Shown here one piece after another: positions 10,370 through 20,625 of a stretch of 64,000 nucleotides of DNA. Source of the stretch: Margaritifera margaritifera (taxonomy: Eukaryota > Mollusca > Bivalvia > Unionida > Margaritiferidae). The stretch's first letter is position 1. Every line of letters begins with the position of its first letter. The notes beneath the pieces were generated by a model. That model saw only the letters and a list, made by a program, of their open reading frames with translations, did not search any database and had not been told where the DNA came from. The position numbers and the translations under genes were made by a program. The stretch covers positions 2,704,001-2,768,000 of the forward strand of contig JAQPZY010001621.1 in assembly GCA_029931535.1 (NCBI GenBank), read 5' to 3'.

Positions 10370-11480
10370 TTTTGTTTATAGCTGATAGATTTAAAGAAAA
10401 AAAAGGTTCTTCCCATAAAAAGAAGATTTATATGTAGTTATCAGTTTATGGGAGAATTACTAGATCAAGTTTCTAATCTAAATTATAAATTTACAGAACA
10501 AAATAAAACATTTTAGCTTATCCGCCGAAGATATCAGCACACATAGCAAAGACAAAAGAATGGAACCAAAATTTTTGATAAAAGATGTTTGTCCATACGA
10601 ATATATGGATTCATTTAAAGAATGAATGAATCTAAAGTACTACCAATAGAACAATGCTATTCAAACTAACTGAAGCATGAATTAACAAAGAAGATTTCCA
10701 GTATGTTAAAGATGTTATGAAGTATTTCAAATTAAATTCTCTTGTAATCATCACAACTACTACGTTAAGATACTTTAATTTTATGTGATATTGTGGAAGA
10801 ATTCCGATTTATGTGTATGAATAACTACAAACTAGCTCCAGCACTTTGTTTCAGAGTACCAGGAGTTCACAATGCAAACTGAAATAAACTAAGGTAGATC
10901 AGAATTGCTGACAGATTATGATATGTATTTAATAATTGAATATGGAATCAGAGGAGGAATAAGTATGATAGTTAATAGGTATATTGAAGTAGTATGTGGG
11001 CAAAAGCAGTCCTGGTGTCCAAGTCGGAAGCCAATCAATAAATTATATGATACATCAAGGTCAACGTCATATATTATGTACCTAAACATGAACAGTTTGT
11101 ATGTGTGGGTCATGTGCCAATGAATGCCTGTTGGAAACTTTAAACGGTAAGACAAAGAAGTAAAAAAACGAATGGAAGAAACTACTATGTCTTGGAGTGA
11201 TGGCCATACATTTGGAGGAACTTTAGTTGTCCATTTAGAAATACCAATGTATTTGCAGGACTATTTTAAACAATATCCCCTTGCATCAGAAAAAAAATAT
11301 TCCTGATAAGGATGATTGAACTCCATTACAACAGAAACTATTAGATGATAAAAATGGAACAAATCCTTCAGTAGCTAAATTATTACGCACTTTTTAAAAA
11401 ACAAAGGAAGATGTGTTATTCACTATTGAAAAGGACTCTTTTTCATTCAATGATTTCTGATCGAGTTGTATGAATTCGTT
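10370..11480 (+). pseudogene. Protein-primed family B DNA polymerase, core region (broken)
   Basis: Several frames in series match Polinton-type PolB. KDVCPYEYMDSF lies near 10580-10620, followed by a frameshifted exonuclease-side segment (about 10620-10880). The 72-codon frame 10905-11123 contains DYDMYLII...GIRGGISMI and the palm motif A region YIMYLNMNSLYVWVM. The usual motif A Asp is Asn (codon 11085-11087). A further block at about 11205-11310 ends in LQDYFKQYPLASEK, and remnants continue to about 11460. At least four frameshifts and several stops are present. The polymerase would replicate linear element DNA from a protein primer; this copy cannot. Confidence 0.8.
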
Positions 11481-11489
11481 CATTAAATA

Positions 11490-12597
11490 CTAATGTCTTG
11501 TTATCTATGTCATTATTAAAATTTTTTATTTTCATCTGTTTCTGTTGTCATCATTTGTTCTGTCATTAAAATCTCTTCTTAATTGTTTGATCTTTTTTTT
11601 CTACTTCATCACAACTTCCTTCTACCACGTCAATAGTATTAAGAAGTTATTTATCTGTGTATACTTTATTATCAGTTTTCTGTTCCAGCAGATAGTTCAC
11701 TAAGTTCTCTCTAGTCTTTTACGAAATCTTTTATTTCATCACTTAAATCTGAAATAGATAAATTGTAGTTTTATTTTAATAGATCCAATCTTTTTTTCGT
11801 GTTTTCACTAACACTTATTTTCTTCTTTTTTTTTTTTGTTGTTTTGTTTGTTTGTTATTTCTTCTAGACGTGTATTTAATTTGTCTTCTTCGAATTTAAA
11901 GCAAGCCTATTTTTTTAATATGTTGAATTTTTTTGTGCTCTTATCTACTTTTAAATCCGAAATCTATTAAATCTGTCATTTTATTGCTTAAATCTGAAAT
12001 AGATAAATCGTAAGTCGTTTTCATGGATTTAATCGTACTTTCAATCACATTAACATTATTCTTTAAGTCCTCTATCTTTCTATCCACTTCTTCAAAAAGT
12101 CATTCTTCCTCTGGAATTGTAAAAAAAGAAGGGGAAAAAAGCTATTATTGACAGCTGTCACTCTCTCTTCCAACTATTTTGTGCCAGCTTTAAAGTCCCA
12201 AACTTTTTTTAAAAATATTTTCATCATTATCTTTCTTCTCATCGTTTAATTCGTCATGCAACTGTTGAACTTGTGGTAGTAATGTTTATAATTTTCTAGA
12301 GACTTCTTTATTTCCTCCACGTCATTCTATAAGGCTGATATTTCAGCATTTATCCTTTGTTCAATTGGTTGTAATAATTCCTGTATGTTTTCTGCAGGTT
12401 TTGTTTGATTCCACTCTAACTGTTTGTAAAGTTTATAAAGTAGTTCATAGGGTAATTACTCTCTTGGTGAATACATATTGAACATATGAAATCTTTTTTC
12501 ATGTTATAATCTATTTATTTTTTCAGTTCTGAGAGTTTAATATATTTATTTTTCTGTGATCCACAACTTTGATTTTATTATTACTTCTTCTCGCCAT
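11490..12597 (-). pseudogene. Coiled-coil protein of the virus-like island (broken)
   Basis: Read on the minus strand from an ATG at 12597-12595 (MARRSNNKIKVVDHRKI), the region keeps long Lys/Glu/Asp/Leu/Ile-rich segments in alternating frames. Two related stretches, near 11985 and 11740, contain D-L-S-I-S-D-L-S, suggesting internal repetition. The composition implies a long alpha-helical coiled coil. Stops and frameshifts are frequent. Its role in the element is unknown. Confidence 0.45.
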
Positions 12598-12840
12598 GTT
12601 TCTATATCCTCAAAAGTCTGACGTATTTGGACGTCAACACGTTTTTATACAAAACCTTGATTAGCTGGATCAAATTTTCTATAGGATCTGCTTGATTTGT
12701 AATACAATTGCTGTTTAAGTTTAAGTCACACGTTTAGAGATTGACTTGGAGCTTCAGAGCTTTCATCCCTTTTCTCTGTGAATTTAGAACTAAATCACCA
12801 GGACCCCTTAAACGTATTTTATGTGATTATTTAACACAAA

Positions 12841-12960
12841 TTAATTTGCTTTACATATTCTAAGAGCATATGTAACTGGCATTCCGTTAAAATCTATTAA
12901 TTTCAAGTCTTCATCTGTAATGCTGATATTGAATGCGTTTATGGTGTCTGTTTGTAGTTG
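12841..12960 (-). pseudogene. Short relic of a possible structural gene
   Basis: A 38-codon frame ending at TAA (12841-12843) contains NISITDEDLKLIDFNGMPV, a beta-rich-looking segment that resembles the tail region of structural proteins in Polinton-like elements. The upstream frame is closed by a stop just above 12960. The homology is from memory of the general pattern and is weak. Confidence 0.35.
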
Positions 12961-13155
12961 CTAATATGGGCTATTAAGCCAGAAGAAATCCCGTCATTAG
13001 AAATGACTATACTTGAAGATGATACAATTAGGCAACAGATAACAAATACTGTTTCTGAAACAACTTTGTCAGAAGACATTTTAAATGATGTAAACGAATT
13101 GCATAATGTTTTCAAATATGGGAATATTAGGAATCAAATTGAAAAACGAAAATAA
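12958..13155 (+). pseudogene. Unassigned 65-residue acidic frame in the virus-like island
   Basis: An open frame rich in Glu, Asp, Ile and Thr (SLEMTILEDDTIRQQITN...), helical in character. It lacks a recognised family and ends just before the right inverted repeat array. It may be the tail of a longer broken gene. Confidence 0.3.
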
Positions 13156-13224
13156 TTAAATAGAAAGATCTTTGACTAAAAAAGGAAATGATCATAGAAA
13201 AGAAGAAGAAGAAAAAAAAAAAAA

Positions 13225-13600
13225 TAACAATGTTAGGCCATTGGCCCTCACAAATTTATGAAAAAAAACGCTGGGTTTCTAGCCTTCAAATATTTATGAA
13301 ACAAATCGCTAATCCAGTGGCTTTCCAAATTTTATAAAAACAATGCTGAGCCAGAAGCGGTTCAATTTTTTTTCTTAAAAATGTATAAATGTATACAAAA
13401 CAAGCAAAAAAAAAAAAAAAAAAAGAAAAGGGTAGGTCATTGGGTCATCACAAATTTCTGAAAAAGAACGATGGGCCACTGGTCTTCAAAACGTTATGAA
13501 GAAAATAAAAAACGCTTGGCCAGTGGCTTATGGTGTTCCATACAATGTTGGAGAATAGAAATGGGTTGGCCTAGGGTTTTTGAAAAATTGTAGATGTCTG
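13225..13600 (-). repeat. Tandem array of ~60 bp units (right inverted arm)
   Basis: Contains phrases such as AAAAAACGCTGGG followed by CTTCAAATATTTATGAA, the reverse complement of the unit at 9655-10200. About five to six units are visible, with oligo(A) runs between them. Confidence 0.75.
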
Positions 13601-13896
13601 CATGACAGTTGAAAAAAATTTGAAAACTTGACTAACCAGTTTAAAGTGGGTGAAAACTATTTAACATTTACACCTAATAGCACTAGTGTTTTGGCTCAGA
13701 ACTCGTAATTATTAAACTACTGAAATCATATATGGAAAGACTCTTGTCCAAAGAGAAGGAGCATTTTATGGTGTGATCGCTGTTTCTGATTTGCAGAAAA
13801 ATAGCAAATAACTTGAATACCTACACAATCAAACATATTATTTCTGTTCATTACCCTTTAACTTGTTCAATATATTGTACACCGGTTGGTAGTCCT

Positions 13897-14170
13897 TTAT
13901 ATTTCTGTTATCTTCAACGTTTTAGAAAAGAAGTCAAAGTTAACATCGGACTCAAAAATGCTATTAATTTTCATTGCATCTGTAATATTGCTCATTATTT
14001 CACTCCGGCATTGTCTGTATAACATACGTCTCATTACATTTCTCAGATGAATCAATTTGTTGTTGACCATTGGTGTTTTGTCTTTTATCTTTTGTTTTTG
14101 TAAACCTTTGCTCAACTTCACCATTCATTTTATATATGTCGCATTCAACAAACATCCCACCATCTGAAAT
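13897..14170 (-). pseudogene. Unassigned minus-strand frame in the virus-like island
   Basis: A 75-codon frame (14124-13897) is rich in Lys, Arg, Met and Asn, with a Cys/Arg segment RRMLYRQCRSE. A different frame just upstream reads SDGGMFVECDIYKMNGE, so a frameshift may separate two halves of one gene. The family is not recognised. Confidence 0.3.
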
Positions 14171-14533
14171 ATCAAAATATAATTCAACCGTTTATTTCAA
14201 TTATCGTTTTTTAAAAGAGTATAGATTTGATTCGGTTGTTCTAAATGTTTACCTGATCATCATACACAATGTAGATTTACATTTTATACGCAACTACGTT
14301 ATATTTTCCGTTTATCTGCATGTGTGAGCTTTTGCTGAACATTAGCTAATTTCAGACGACGACCATGCAATCTATCATGATGCATACTTATCAAATCAAG
14401 CCATATGCATAAGTAATCTGGATAAAAACTGTTAATACTTACATGGCTGAGTTTCGTGTTTGTGTTGTTCGTCAAATAAATATTTTATTGCTTCTGTAAA
14501 CTGTTGCCTCAGTTTATGCTCTGAGAATAAAAC

Positions 14534-14989
14534 ATGCTGGGTAATCTTTCTTCGGTAATCATTATATTTTCTATCACTAAAAACTTTTCCGGATCACTTT
14601 CTCTGTCTTTGTTACACAATGTCAAGACTCCTTCTAAACTCATTCGTTGTGTATCAAGTGTAACATCTGATGTTATTTTGCAGTTCATAAATCCTGGTCA
14701 GTACCTTTATCACTTCAGACACTTTTGTCATTGTAATGATGCATCTAAAATCCTGAGGAAGAACAAAAAGACACAATGGACAATGATCTGTCAGTATCAG
14801 GAAGTCAAGTTGTACTTAAAATTCCTTTCTGCATACTGTAAACTGAATAGCATAAGTACCAGTGTTTGTGCAATAGATATTAACTTTCTCAATGTATCAT
14901 TCATGAGACCTTGTTCAGCTCTGTTTGTTCTATCAGACACTTATAACCACAAATCTTTGATGGTGTGGATGAAAGAGATATTGATATAG
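14534..14989 (+). CDS. Unrecognised 151-residue open frame within the virus-like island
   Basis: The longest intact frame of the island. It has an N-terminal hydrophobic/serine-rich part and several Cys and His residues (FRHFCHCNDASKI). No domain is recognised and there is no sign of splicing. Length alone gives it some weight in AT-rich DNA, but it may be a chance frame on the strand opposite a decayed gene. Confidence 0.2.
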   Translation: MLGNLSSVIIIFSITKNFSGSLSLSLLHNVKTPSKLIRCVSSVTSDVILQFINPGQYLYHFRHFCHCNDASKILRKNKKTQWTMICQYQEVKLYLKFLSAYCKLNSISTSVCAIDINFLNVSFMRPCSALFVLSDTYNHKSLMVWMKEILI

Positions 14990-15867
14990 ATCATATTATT
15001 CATTGTGATTCTTTTCATTTATTTGACCTAATACAAGAGAAAAAACGTTTTAACTGTTCAAACACATGAAAGCTAGTGATAACAGGCCTAAAATTATAAC
15101 ATGTCATCTGACAGAAAGATACGAAAACACAAAAAAGGTCCAAGCATGTAAATTGCCTACTTTAGAATTTAGGAGATTTTGGATCACGTGTTGTAATCTG
15201 TTTTCTCTCTTCTTTTCTTTTCCTGAAAGATTTAATTATGTAATAGACATACACTCCAGTAACAGATGCAGTTGTTATGAATGTGGTCAAAGGAACAAAA
15301 ATGTTTGAATAAGAAAAAATCTAGTACACGTTTATTTAGTATTATTTTCCATGTTGTGTCTTTAACAGTTTTTGTTGTCATGTTTTTCCTCTGTTGACTT
15401 TTTAAAATTGATGTGTTTGAATGCTATCAAGCTATCACTTAATACTGATAGATGTAATCCCATCTTAAATGGTAAAATCCCCACAAAGTATCTAATACCA
15501 TATGATGTGATGTAATCTTCTTTTAACTCTCTCTGTAATTCATTCAAATCATCAACGGGTAGAAATTTATTTATTAACTCATGTTACTGCAAGGATGACA
15601 ACATCTAACAATGATTTGGATATTTTAGCTGCTATCACATTGACAAAGATCTCGTATGTTTGCTAGATTTGTTTTTCGTCCTTTTTGGGGGGACAATTCC
15701 TTGTCAGATACAGTTTTACCAATTATCTGATTATATGTTCGATTTGCTATACCTATTTTCAAGTCTTTTTGCATTTTTACAGGATATAGTATTACTGTTT
15801 TTGTTTTTTTATTTTCTTGCGAAACCTGTTTATTTTTTAAGTTGTTTTTTTACCTATTCGAATAGGC

Positions 15868-16075
15868 TGGTAGAGATTTCGATCCGACTTTTATTAATCC
15901 TGCTTACATTGAAGATGATTACAAGGAACAAATTCATGATACAACAATTAATGTTCCAACAATGACAATTTATCTGATGAGGGATTTGAAACTCCTCAAG
16001 AAATATATGCAGCATTAGTCAATAAATACAAAGAATGTGTAAAACACGATTTAAATATAGAAACACACAATATAA
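15868..16075 (+). pseudogene. Unassigned broken frame in the virus-like island
   Basis: One frame reads RDFDPTFINPAYIEDDYKEQ and a shifted frame continues with SDEGFETPQEIYAALVNKY to a stop. The composition is that of real protein (acidic, Tyr/Pro-containing), which implies one gene broken by a frameshift near 15965. No family is recognised. Confidence 0.35.
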
Positions 16076-16157
16076 ATTAATTAAACGTAATTTAAAAGTT
16101 AAAGATAAACACTGTACTACCAGTAAGTTGACATAAAAGCCAATACAAAGTTATTAA

Positions 16158-16574
16158 ATTGGTAGTCCAAATAAGATCCTAGCACCTAGCTTGATAGCTT
16201 CAAGAAAAGGTGGAAGTAACTTTCTCAAATCTTTTGGCCGAACAAAAGAAGAAAATAAATGATTACCACCAAATAGTAAGCCTGTAAACAGACCTCTGCT
16301 CTTGGGACCTATCGTTCAACAAAGACAAATAATACAAATCCCAAAGGAAATGGAAATGCAAGTAATCGACTCAAATTAACCATTTGTTTATAAATTAAGA
16401 GAAGCAAAGACTATAATAGATGAAAACAACAAAAAGTATCCGAAAGAGCGTAAATTATTTACTCTGCAAGAACTAAGCGAATTAATAGGTTACGTTTATG
16501 CTATAGAATTAGTCAATTCAAAAATAGAAAAAACAAATTCAGTCGTTGAAACGTATGACAGATACATGACATAA
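16158..16574 (+). pseudogene. Unassigned 139-codon frame with two nonsense codons
   Basis: A single frame runs from 16158 to the TAA at 16572-16574. It is interrupted only by TGA near 16260 and TAA near 16377. The first part is basic with a Gly/Ser/Lys segment (ASRKGGSNFLKSFGRTKEE). The end is a predicted helix-rich domain (KLFTLQELSELIGYVYAIEL). The continuity across 417 bases argues for genuine past coding. Neighbouring frames suggest a virion or morphogenesis gene, but no family is recognised. Confidence 0.4.
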
Positions 16575-17099
16575 AAAATACCTCAGCAAAGAAACAGATA
16601 CACTTAAAAAGGTAAATGAAAGAACTGTTGGCAAATACTGAAAGTGAATGAGGCGTAGATACGGTAACAATAAAGATAAACAAATTCATACCTTACTTCA
16701 AAGCTAAATTAAACCAGCTCGTACAACAATCGTCATTATTATAAATGAGTGTTTGTATGTTTAATAATCTATATCTTTCAAATTATGTGCGATTACAAGA
16801 CTGACACCATGTTTGTCCTTATTGTCTACATGGTTCTTACCCATGTTAGTTTCTTTTATTTCGTTGTCTATCTTTTGAAGAATTGTTATAGATTATTTAT
16901 CAGCTACTGGAATTATAGTTTTACCACCTTGATATTTATAGCAGTGTTCAGTTGTAATTTTAAATTTTGGTGACTTTTTCAAGTTGTTCTTGCAACCGAC
17001 AATTCTACCCGTCTTCATCACCATATCACTGGACAATAAAAAATATACTTTCACCACTAACAACATGGTTTAGTCTAACATTTGAATTTGAAATATATT

Positions 17100-17585
17100 G
17101 GTGAAATCTTATTGTGATGTTTTTAGCCGAGTCGTTCACCCAAAATTAATTTTTGAAACAACTTTTTAACAGTGTCTTGAACAGTGGAAACAAACTGTAA
17201 AAGATTTTCTATTTTAACTTGAGAACCTGAAATACATAACGCATAAAACCCAGTACTTTGATTCAATCTCGCTATCCATTCTTCTGTCAGACCTGTGCTA
17301 TTTTACAGAAGGTCCATCCTGTTTTTATTTTTTCCATCACTTGATATCACTGAGTTAATTTCATCACCCGACAATTTCCCTTCGTATTCAACATGACCTG
17401 CCCCATAGGTATGTTGACGATGCATACTTTAGTAAATTATCAGATGTAGGCTCCACAAAACCCTGCTGTACCGTTTTATGTTCTCCGGGTCTATCAGCAA
17501 TCAAGTATTTATTTTTTCCATTGATGTGTCTCCACCCGTGATTTTGTGGAATGTTAAAGTTATTACAGAATATGTGTCTGGTCAT
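17100..17585 (-). pseudogene. Unassigned minus-strand gene with frameshift and nonsense codon
   Basis: The first part (17585-17388) reads NIPQNHGWRHINGKNKYLI onward. After a frameshift near 17400 the next frame contains HVEYEGKLSGDEINSVISSD, a TAA at 17303-17305, and then TEEWIARLNQSTGFYALCIS and a Val/Leu/Lys-rich end near 17150. The amino-acid texture is that of a real folded protein of at least 150 residues. No family is recognised; it probably belongs to the virus-like island. Confidence 0.4.
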
Positions 17586-18243
17586 TGTTTCAGGTCAGTG
17601 TTGTTTTTGGTTGAATTAATAAAACTTGTTCGTCAGGTAATTGTTTTGAGCATTCATACAGCAGATTTTATATCTAGAAGTAAAAACAAGAAACATTCAT
17701 AACGATTTTACTAACGTTGGTATACTTTTATCTTTGAAATGCCAATAAGATATTCCTCATTCAGCTAGTGCCAGCCACACTACCCAGTTTACTTCATTCT
17801 GCCAAACTTGTTTATATAACTGTGCTCTGTATCTGTTAACAAGATCACCACTGTAAAATCTTAAAGTGTAATTATGAAAAATGTTTAATGGCTTGCATGT
17901 GAAATATTTATTTTCTGTGTAGTAGATTGTCATATCATTTAATATTTGTGCAATGTCTTAGTTAACTGGTGCGTTAAACTGAGTTGCAGGACATGGACAA
18001 GGTTTGCTGGTTTTTTTTTGTTGTTGTTGTGTTTTGTTTTCTTAAGTCCATTATATGTCACATTGTTTTCTTAAGTCCATTATTTGTCACATATTTTTAT
18101 GCTTTAGTTAAATCGTTATGGTACATTTACTCTCTTGCTTATTTTCCTCTTTAATTCGTTTAAGTCCTCTTCAGCTTCATCTCTATATTGCATATTTTCA
18201 TTCTTGTGATTCTCAGTTTCCTCTGGTTATGTTCTCCGAGTTC

Positions 18244-18545
18244 TCTTCTAGATACTCTTAATGTATTTTTGTTATCCAATGTTTGTCAAACGATATATAT
18301 TTTATCGTCCTAGCACACTTACATTTAAACCTTTCATCATCATTGACTTCCGACATTTAATTACAAGCCATCGAATGTCCACGATAATTTTTACATTTAA
18401 CTGCGTATTGTTTACTTCTGCAATAAACAGCGTCCCACTTTTCCATCTCTTCTATTTTCTTCTCTTTTTTGTAACTGCCACATTTTACGGTTTCCATTTT
18501 ATTGACCGGACTAAATTTATGGTAGCGAAAGTATCAGAAAGAGTA
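18244..18545 (-). pseudogene. Cysteine-rich minus-strand relic
   Basis: Read on the minus strand, one frame contains EKWDAVYCRSKQYAVKCKNY and then CN and a stop. A continuation reads MSEVNDDERFKCKCARTIKY. Spaced cysteines suggest a small zinc-binding or disulfide-bearing protein. The plus-strand frame at 18261-18590 is its shadow. Confidence 0.3.
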
Positions 18546-19069
18546 GTATGGATGATCGTTATCAGTCACTCCCTCCTGCAGAAAGAGTAGTAAGATAGAT
18601 GATGATTACCGGTAACATTCTTCATGATGACATACATTATATTTATCGAGGACGAAAGCCTCCTTGTAAAGGTGTCCACAGTAGCTGAAATAAGTACCCG
18701 GTTAAGGATCGATCTTACTAGTATTACAAAAGGCGCAAAACATATGTTACTTGTACATTTCAAAGGGTTCATAAGCATGGTTAAATTAAAAAAAAAATAT
18801 ATATATATATTTTTTTTTGGGGGGGGGGGTAAAATAGGGATCCTTTGTAATATTAAATGCACACAAAAGATTGTTTAGCATCTGAAAGAACAAATGAAGT
18901 CTATGTCAGATTATTATATATTGCAGCATTTTGTTGCAAGCGAATAAACCTTATAAAACATAGAATTCTCCCTGAAACTTTATATTTACTACTCACTCGT
19001 TTACATTTATTCAAGAAGAGTAACTCCAGCAAACATCTAGATACGGTAAAGTCTATTTTAAAATGAAAG

Positions 19070-19560
19070 CACAATGTTGATATGACCAACCATCTTGGAG
19101 AAGTAGCTATAATAAGATTTTCCAGATGACCATTGTGGCAGCAATTTTGGAGGTCAGACTGGCACCATTTTCATTTACGACCAACTAGATATACTAAGAA
19201 GTCGTTCAGTGAAAACCCCATGCTGATATGATCATTCATTCAGGAGAAGTGATAACAAGATTTTCAAGATGTCAGCAATGGCAGCCACATCGGATGTGCG
19301 ACACCATTTTGATCTGAGACTAACTAGACATCATAAGAAGTCTTCTGGTGAAAACCCCATGTTGATATGACTGTCCGTTCAGGAGAACAAGCGATAACAA
19401 TATCTTCAAGATGGCTTATGTGGCCATGTTGGACATCAGGTCGGCGCCATTTCATTTAAAACCAACTAGACATCATAAGATTTCTTTCAGTGAAAATTTC
19501 ATTTTTAATGGCTATCTATTCAGGAGGATTAGCGAAAACAAGATTTTCTATACGTTTATG
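19070..19560 (+). repeat. Degenerate ~140 bp tandem repeat (array 1 of 3)
   Basis: About three and a half units. Each has the order AACAAGATTTTCAAGATG, GCCATGTTGGACATCAG, CACCATTTTCATTTA, ACCAACTAGACATCATAAGA, GTGAAAACCCCATGTTGATA. The same unit forms arrays at 41560-42440 and 51840-52680. Confidence 0.8.
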
Positions 19561-19981
19561 TAGGGGGTGGAGGTGAAGGGGGACGGTCTGGGTCAATACG
19601 GGAATTTAACATTGATTGTACATTGCTGCACTCTTAGAAGTGGTTGACCTCAAATGGGGCTACATTGCTACATTGTTAGAAGTTGTTGACCTCAATAATT
19701 TCAAAATTTCTGGAGCTCTATGGGAATTAACATTACACCGTAGGTTTAAATTGGGGGAGGGGCGGTCTGTGGCTCTACGGGAAATGTAATGTTAAAATTA
19801 ACATGAGATTCTCCGTTTGTCCCTATTTTTTTTTTTTTTTTTTTGTTAAATGGCAGCTTTAACATTACGCCGTAGGTTTACACGGAAAATGTAATGTGAA
19901 ATAGTTATCTACTATCCAACATTTATTGATCAACTATTCATCATCTAGTTATTTACAATCCAACACTACGCATATACCATC

Positions 19982-20185
19982 CAGTGGCGGCGCGAGGGTT
20001 AGAGGCGCCCAGGGTCAATGTTCTTTAGTGGCACCCCTACTTTGCCACAGAGAACAGGTTTTATGTCAGTTGCCAACCTCCACCCCACTCATCCACGCCC
20101 CGATTAGAGCTTTAACCCCCCCCCCCGCCCCTTGCCCGGTAGCAATTGCCTGCCCCCGACACCACCCCCCTCCCCCTATCGAACT
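19982..20185 (+). mobile_element. GC-rich hAT-type MITE, right end not seen
   Basis: Starts CAGTGGCGGCGCGAGGG, a hAT-like terminus. It shares about 50 nearly identical bases (TTAGTGGCACCCCTACTTTG and onward to the GTTGCCAACC region) with the element at 34874-35134. The right terminus is degraded or missing in the C-rich tract before 20185. Confidence 0.55.
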
Positions 20186-20277
20186 GCGAATGTCTACTTA
20201 GGGATAACAAGAATAGGATTCACAGCTGCTTCACTGCTAAAATTGTTTCCTTCCTGATAAAAGTTTCTTTTACTTGG

Positions 20278-20279
<2 letters not shown>

Positions 20280-20352
<73 letters not shown>
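20280..20352 (+). repeat. (AG)n microsatellite, left of SINE
   Basis: About 36 perfect AG dinucleotides. It continues on the far side of the SINE at 20546-20622. Confidence 0.95.
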
Positions 20353-20355
<3 letters not shown>

Positions 20356-20544
20356 TGGTTTGGTTTTACGCCATTTTTCAGCACATGATATACATAGCGG
20401 CCAGAATATTTGGTGGAGGAAGAACCCGGGAAGAACCACCGACCGACCGTTGGTTGATCCGAGACTTGAACCCACGCAGATAGAGGTGAGATGTGAGTGA
20501 CCTGTAAAGGCGAACGCCTTAGTCTGCTTGGCTACCCAGGGCCG

Positions 20545-20545
<1 letters not shown>
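20353..20545 (-). mobile_element. tRNA-derived SINE (family 2) inside an (AG)n tract
   Basis: On the minus strand the head reads GGTAGCCAAGCAGACTAAGG (A-box region). A B-box-like GGGTTCAAGTCTCGG follows near 20465-20480. The tail ends TTTACGCC/GTAAAACCAAACCAAA near 20353. The tail matches that of SINE family 1 although the heads differ, suggesting a shared LINE partner. It is flanked on both sides by (AG)n. Confidence 0.7.

Positions 20546-20622
<77 letters not shown>
20546..20622 (+). repeat. (AG)n microsatellite, right of SINE
   Basis: About 38 AG units directly abutting the 5' end of the minus-strand SINE. Confidence 0.95.

Positions 20623-20624
<2 letters not shown>

Positions 20625-20625
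<1 letters not shown>

Larger units (their letters stand above)
7740..18600. mobile_element. Decayed Polinton/Maverick-like (virus-like) island
   Basis: This ~11 kb block carries, in pieces, a retroviral-type integrase with chromodomain and a protein-primed family B DNA polymerase, the gene pair that defines Polintons and related adintovirus-like elements. It also has minus-strand coiled-coil and other unassigned frames. All frames are broken by stops and frameshifts. Long terminal inverted repeats and a 6 bp target duplication were not found, so the limits are where recognisable frames begin and end. Genes on both strands fit the group. Whether it is one insertion or several overlapping ones is unresolved. 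Confidence 0.7.

Noticed and set aside
15660..15965. 101-residue hydrophobic plus-strand frame
   Set aside because: T-rich DNA gives Phe/Leu-rich chance frames; only the final segment near 15868 in another frame looks like decayed coding.
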